NCBI GenBank assembly: GCA_033807695.1
Contig: CM066305.1
Location: 3,906,001-3,970,000, forward strand
Length of the DNA stretch: 64,000 nucleotides
Direction: 5' to 3'
Origin: Daedaleopsis sinensis
Taxonomy: Eukaryota; Basidiomycota; Agaricomycetes; Polyporales; Polyporaceae
Shown: piece by piece, positions 59,375 through 64,000 of the stretch
Layout: the number at the start of each line of letters is the position of its first letter
Position numbering within the stretch: the first letter of the stretch is position 1
Program-made: the position numbers and the translations under genes
The notes under the pieces: generated by a model
The model's input: only the letters and a program-made list of their open reading frames with translations
The model's database searches: none
Told to the model about the DNA's origin: nothing

Positions 59375-60068
59375 CCCCTCGCGTCCCAGGCATCTACCCG
59401 CCACACTGCAGTGACGCCACTTATGAGAATGACCGATCAGCCTGAGCATCGTCTGCCGCTATCTGCCGTCTGTGGCCGGCCATTGCGCCAGAGAAGACGT
59501 CCCAAGGCAGGAGAGCATGATTAAAATCAGCGTGCAGGCAAGCCGGAGGATTTTGTCCAGGATTTACCCGTGAATTGAGTTGTGATGATGACATCATGTG
59601 GGGTATTTAGACATGCTGAGGTATGATGAGAGTTCGTCAGAGATCATCCGCGGGGAGCATAAACGACTCACCGTTCCCCCGAAGAATACCCTTCATCTTC
59701 GCCAGGTGTGGCAATGGCATCTAAGCGCTGTTGTGCGGGGGTACTCTCCAGGAACAAGAGTCTTGAGACGCACCATCGTCGTGGAAGACGACGTGATCAC
59801 TGCTTCTAGGAGCAAGTGAGGGCGAACAGCGGCGTGCTTAAGGCGCGCCACGAAAGTCGCTGAACACATGCCACGGAGACGGATTATTCTCAGAGAGAAC
59901 TTCGGATGCACTAGCGTACAAAGGCTCGCGTCGGAGCAATGTATTTTGGGTTTTCATGGCGACGATATACATTGGCGGAAAATTGGTGCGATGTCATGGG
60001 GCATGTGCTCGTTCATCAAGCTTTCAAGCTTGAAGCGGCGCCGGTGCTCGGCACTCGGCGCTCAGCGC
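59375..60068. other. Intergenic between tandem AA9 genes
   Basis: About 690 bp containing the upstream region of the left AA9 gene and the 3' flank of the right one. A short imperfect repeat (CGGCGCTCAGCG-like) lies near 60050-60070, next to the AA9 stop. No gene is seen. Confidence 0.45.
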
Positions 60069-61265
60069 TCAGCACTTGAAGACAGCAGGTCCTGCAGCCA
60101 CGTCAGTCCAAACTCCCCATACCACCTCGCGAAGACGACACATACCGGGGATCGTGTAGTTAGAGAGGGTCTGGTAGATGTTGACCTTGATGCCTGCGAG
60201 ACAGAGAAAAGTTACTAAGCACGGACGCCCGGGCCTCGGGTATTAAACATGCTTACCGGGGTCGGTGCCCTTGTATGCGCCGGGGAACGAGACCGTCGCA
60301 GGAGACTTGGAGCCAGAGCCGCCAGTGATGTTGATCTGCGCGCACTCCATGTAGAACTGGGCCCCGGGATAGCTTCCCGCGGCGTGCAGGGCTGGCCACA
60401 CAAGTCCACAACGTCAAACAACGTTGAACCCAATCTGTGTAACCGATCAGGGGCGATGGGGCTTACCAATGAGCTCGTGCCTGAGCAAGTACTGGCCCGA
60501 AGCGATGCAGCTCGGGATGGTGAACGACGCCTTGCCCTTGTTCTGGATGAGGCGGTCGACGGCCCACGTGTTAGTAGAAGACGTGTAGCCGTCCTCCTGG
60601 ATCTTGAACCACTGGAGCCCCGTCACAGAGCTCTGGGTAGCATCGGGAATCTTCGCACTGCGGTCGACGACGGTGAGCATGCGTGACGAGGGCAAAGGCG
60701 AGAAATGAGGCGAGAAATGAGGCGTACAGATAGGTGATGACGGGACCCTTGTGGCTGGCATCGATGGGGTCCGAACCGTCATTGGGAGCTTGGTTGAGAG
60801 TGTGGTGCCACTGCGAGAGCACGGTTGATACGATGAGGAGCTATTTCGACGCGAAACCCAGTGCGAGGCTCACCTCAGCAGTGACAGTCGCACCCGCTGG
60901 GACGTTGACGACGGCCTGGGAGACGGGCTGGTGGTAGGGGTTGATTCCTGCGTGTCTTCGGTGAGCACGTGTACTGCGAGGTGCACACAAAGAAGCGCTG
61001 AGGACGAACCTCCGTTGCAGATAATGTCGTTTGAGGTCACGTCAGTAATAGGCTATTTACAGCGCAGCAGCTATCTGTCAAAAATAGAGCGGAGGAGGAG
61101 GAGCGCATCCTTCGTGCGAAGACTCACCCCATCGTAGTCAGGCGCTCGGATGCCGGTCAGATAGCCCTGGTCGACACCGTTCACGTACATCTTCTGGAAG
61201 ATGGTGTGCGCCGAGGCGCAGCCGGAGAGCAGCAGAGTCGTAGAGACTGCGAGGACCTTCATCAT
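60069..61265 (-). CDS. Lytic polysaccharide monooxygenase AA9 (former GH61), pair member 2
   Basis: Paralog of the neighbouring AA9. The ATG at 61265 (a second in-frame ATG follows directly) starts the signal peptide [19 protein letters not shown], then His1 of [20 protein letters not shown]. Matching segments: [91 protein letters not shown] and [15 protein letters not shown]. The His brace and axial Tyr are intact. The last exon gives NYTIPGPAVFKC, stop at 60069. Intron positions match those of the left copy, showing a tandem duplication. Differences cluster in the signal peptide and near residues 45-70 of the mature protein, where small changes could alter substrate contact (inference). A weak TATA-like TACAAAAG lies about 45 bp upstream (61307-61314). 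Confidence 0.95.
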
Positions 61266-61959
61266 GTAGCGAACGTGGCGCTAGAGTCCATCTGTCGACG
61301 AACGCGCTTTTGTACTGCCAGACTTCAACAAAGTGCGAGGATGCCAAGGATTGGTAGAGGCCGCCGAATATCATTGAAAAGCGAGCAACTGCATTGAGCT
61401 AGGGTTGTTGGCGACTCTTCGGAGTGGGTCGGGTCAGGAGGTCGACCGGGAGTCGCATGGAGTGTGATCCGGATACATGGCAGTGGGCGAGCTTTAGCAG
61501 AGGCATTGCCGACGCACGGCCGAAGAGAGTAAGAAGAATTAACACGTCCAATCGTACTACGGTACGACGAGCAGCAGCATCGAAGCGATGATGCCCCTCG
61601 TCGCTAGCTCTATAGCGGAAGATTTGGCTTCGGAGGCGCAGGTTATCTGATCTCGTCTCGCGCGGAGAGAGGTCTTCGCTTTTAGACTTTCGTGACTTAT
61701 AACTCTGCCGAAAAGATTCGAAACAGCCCCATAAGCGAGCGATCTCAAGGCAAGGATAGATGGTCTTTGACTTACTCCGAACTCAGCACCATTCAGTATT
61801 GAGAATTTGCGGAAAGCTAGCACGCCAAGCCGGCTATGACAGTATGATACAATTACTCCGTTGAAGGAGTACAACGTGCGATAAGAATATGCTACAAGCT
61901 AGGATCACCTCAAAGCTTCACGGTGGGCGTCATGTCAAGATGCAACACACGGGTATAAT
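61266..61959. other. Intergenic, no gene seen
   Basis: About 690 bp between the promoter of the AA9 gene and the 3' end of the DUF6593-like gene. A 105-codon minus-strand frame at 61557-61874 shows no motif. Confidence 0.45.
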
Positions 61960-62763
61960 TCAGTACTTGCCCGACGCAAGGTACCGCATGATCGTCAACG
62001 TCGCCAGAATCTCTGTCGCCAAGCGTCAGTAGATGACCCCAGCGCTACATACACTGGGCAGCGCTCACCAACGGCGAGATGGCCGAAATGCTCGTAGATG
62101 GTGAGAATGTTGCCCGATGCGGTGTACGCGGGCTTTTCGGGGGGCTTGAGGTTGTAGTGTGCGACGACGTAATCGCGCGAGTCCACGCACTGGTCAACGT
62201 GTGTCAGCGCCGGAGGCACGGACGGAGCAGCACTGCGTGAAGAGGGATTGCGACATACCGACCACTCGTGGTCCTTCACAGCGCGATGCAGCCAGCGGTA
62301 CTCCTCGCCGTTCGACGCGACAAATTTGCGCGACAAAGACCTGTAGGACAACACGCATGTGTGTGAGCATGCCGTTTCTTCGCGGTTACGGGCGTCTCGC
62401 GACGTCCGCGTCGGCCGGAACTGAGAAACACACTGACCCCGCGAAGATCGAGGTCTTTTTCAGATACTGCGCCATCGGCATCGACACGCCTGAGTCGACG
62501 AACGATACCGTTCCCAACGCCCCGTTGGGCCCGAACTCCAGAATGACTGCAGGATCTCGTTGGGGTGGTCGCGAGTGTCGCTGGCTCGACGATCGGCGTC
62601 CGGTGTTGTACACCATCAGGGTCGTATTTGGGAAGTGGGCGGCTTGCGAGGGAGGCGGACGCGCGACGCGCAGGAAGAGGCGGTCGTATAGCTCGTCGAA
62701 ATCTGAGCCTGTATATTGGCCTGTCCGGTCCTCAAGATAGTACGGGAGCGCTCTGGGGATCAT
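61960..62763 (-). CDS. DUF6593-like basidiomycete protein
   Basis: Four exons, about 215 residues. The ATG at 62763 starts MIPRALPYYLEDRTGQYTGS, with LYDRLFLRVARPPPSQAAHF and NTTLMVYNTGRRSS. The second block has AVILEFGPNGALGTVSFVDS and the helical AQYLKKTSIFAGS. Next come LSRKFVASNGEEYRWLHRAV and KDHEWS, then CVDSRDYVVAHYNLKPPEKP and SGNILTIYEHFGHLAV. A phase-1 intron (GTGAGCGC...CGACAG) joins this to EILATLTIMRYLASGKY, stop at 61960. The FxxxNGxEYRW...W...VVAHYNLK pattern is what I associate with the basidiomycete family DUF6593 (name from memory; function unknown, possibly a lipid-scramblase-like beta fold). CCAATATATA on the minus strand at about 62901-62910 sits about 140 bp upstream. 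Confidence 0.7.
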
Positions 62764-64000
62764 ACTAGTCTCCCAAGGCTGGTGGAGGGGTGGTTTAGGG
62801 CGATAGAGAACGGCGGCGGCTGCGTGCGGAAGGAACAGATGAGACTGGCCAGCGGAGGGAGGGGCAGCGGGAATGAGAGGACAGGCGAAGCAAAAGCGGA
62901 TATATATTGGCTGCGGCGCGAGCACACAACTCAAGTGGCACGAGTGAAGAAGCAGTCAGACGCCTGGCCAAAGGATGGGACGCGACGTGTTCTAGGGGAC
63001 CCTCCCGGTGGATGACTGCGCGTGTGCCGATCAGTAAGCTCCAAAGGCGAGGCTTCACACACGTCCCGTCTTCCTCATCTCACACTTTCTTCTCATCACA
63101 AGCCCATTCGCCCTCGGCGAGAGATCTGGGGCTGCGTCAGCCCCGAATTTGGGCGCACCACATGCGGCGAACTGCACCGAATGGAGCGGGCAAAGAGGCG
63201 CTGCGATCTTGAGAGGCGCTTCTCGCACCTGGGCTAGTGCAGAACAGGGACGGCACACACGCCCGTGTCCCATGCTCGATATAGCCCCCTTCGGCCACCT
63301 TGCGACCCGAAACTCCCGGCTGCGTCGGGGGCCCTTCGCTGCCACATTCACCAGCGCATTATGGCCGGATCGCGGTGCACGGGCTCGGTCATCGACGTCG
63401 GGGACTCGGGATGGCAGATAGCTTGGAGAAGAAGCTTTGGACTCGCTAAATGTGCTTGCCACAACGCGAGCTCACTTGGCGCCGTCGCTCCTCAAGACTC
63501 CACAACGCCATTGTCATGCCACCGCGTACTCGTTCGGAAAATGCAACTCCACTGGAGAGACAATGTTGTAAGGACGGTACTCACTACGTATACCCCACAT
63601 GCCAGTGAAGGCACGCGCGACTTCATGTTGGGGTAGAAGCCGTCGCTTGTTCCGGCTCGACTTGGGACGCCATCTTGCACGAATTCAAAGTGATGCCAGG
63701 GAGAACATCGTTCCGTTCGTCGCACAGAGGTCGCGATGACGCACTCGGGATCCAGGTGCGATATCCCTGAGGGCATGCCGTGAAAGACCCTGTCATGGTC
63801 TCTTCTGGTCCATCCCTCGAAGGCCGAGACGACAGTGACAGCCCCTCGCCCGCGTCGGCACCCGCGCCGAGGACCGTCTCGGTACTGCAGCGTCAGAATC
63901 ATTTAGAATGCACGGAGAAGCAGGCAAAACGTACTTGCTGTGCCCTCAGAGGAAGCCTTCCCTGCGTGAGGCGTGGACGCGACCAGTCCTGCGAACCCCG
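62764..64000. other. Right-end interval with weak partial-gene candidate
   Basis: No confident gene. A minus-strand candidate enters from the right edge. An exon ending CTCTGAGGGCACAGCAA at about 63940 can join across a 49-nt intron (GTACGT...GCTGCAG, with a CTGAC branch point) to an open frame of about 100 codons beginning YRDGPRRGCRRGR. Its sequence matches nothing I know, so it is left unannotated. Frames at 63055-63462 (minus) and 63149-63421 (plus) overlap each other and lack motifs. Confidence 0.3.

Noticed and set aside
63055..63462. 135-codon minus-strand frame near the right end
   Set aside because: Overlaps a plus-strand frame of equal quality; no motif or splice partner.

Overview
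The window looks like nuclear DNA of a filamentous basidiomycete, most likely a wood-decaying Agaricomycete. The genes are dense and cut by many short GT-AG introns (about 50-70 nt). The content fits: two AA9 lytic polysaccharide monooxygenases, a GH10 xylanase with an N-terminal CBM1, an alcohol oxidase of the GMC family, F-box/LRR genes, a QDE-1-type RNA-dependent RNA polymerase, and several proteins with basidiomycete-type domains (DUF6697-like, DUF6593-like). The species assignment is inference; the gene models were spliced by eye.

Layout. 1-1820: 3' part of a DHA2-type MFS transporter (+). 2080-6356 (-): a protein with two copies of a Cys/His zinc motif, and an RdRP with an intact DLDGD catalytic motif but no recognisable N-terminal third. 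8466-11024 (+): alcohol oxidase. 11476-13444 (-): DUF6697-like nuclear protein. 14335-17785 (-): large disordered protein. 19340-21430 (-): a secreted protein built from about 16 near-identical arginine-rich repeats, nearly all on separate 63-nt mini-exons; this is the most unusual locus. 23865-26473 (-): multi-pass membrane protein. 27243-31066 (-): coiled-coil protein with a SUMO-interaction-like motif and a C-terminal zinc module. 33042-38895: two F-box/LRR genes around the GH10 xylanase. 39955-40700 (-) and 40931-43504 (+): a small acidic protein head-to-head with an ER DnaJ co-chaperone (p58IPK/DNAJC3 type). 44119-48669 (-): RFC1, sharing a 309-bp promoter that carries two MluI cell-cycle boxes with a divergent gene (48979-52187, +) whose protein ends in an Hsp90-like MEDVD. 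52516-53317 (-): small actinoporin-like protein. 54398-57915 (+): two F-box/LRR genes. 58113-61265 (-): tandem AA9 genes. 61960-62763 (-): DUF6593-like protein. The rest shows no confident gene.

Functional themes. The AA9 pair and the xylanase would attack cellulose and xylan outside the cell, and the alcohol oxidase can supply H2O2, which LPMOs and peroxidases can use. RFC1, the RdRP and the SIM-bearing nuclear proteins are housekeeping or genome-defence functions. No rRNA, tRNA, CRISPR array or intact autonomous transposon was recognised. Two unusually long introns (700 and 872 nt) hold hairpin-forming, MITE-like sequence.
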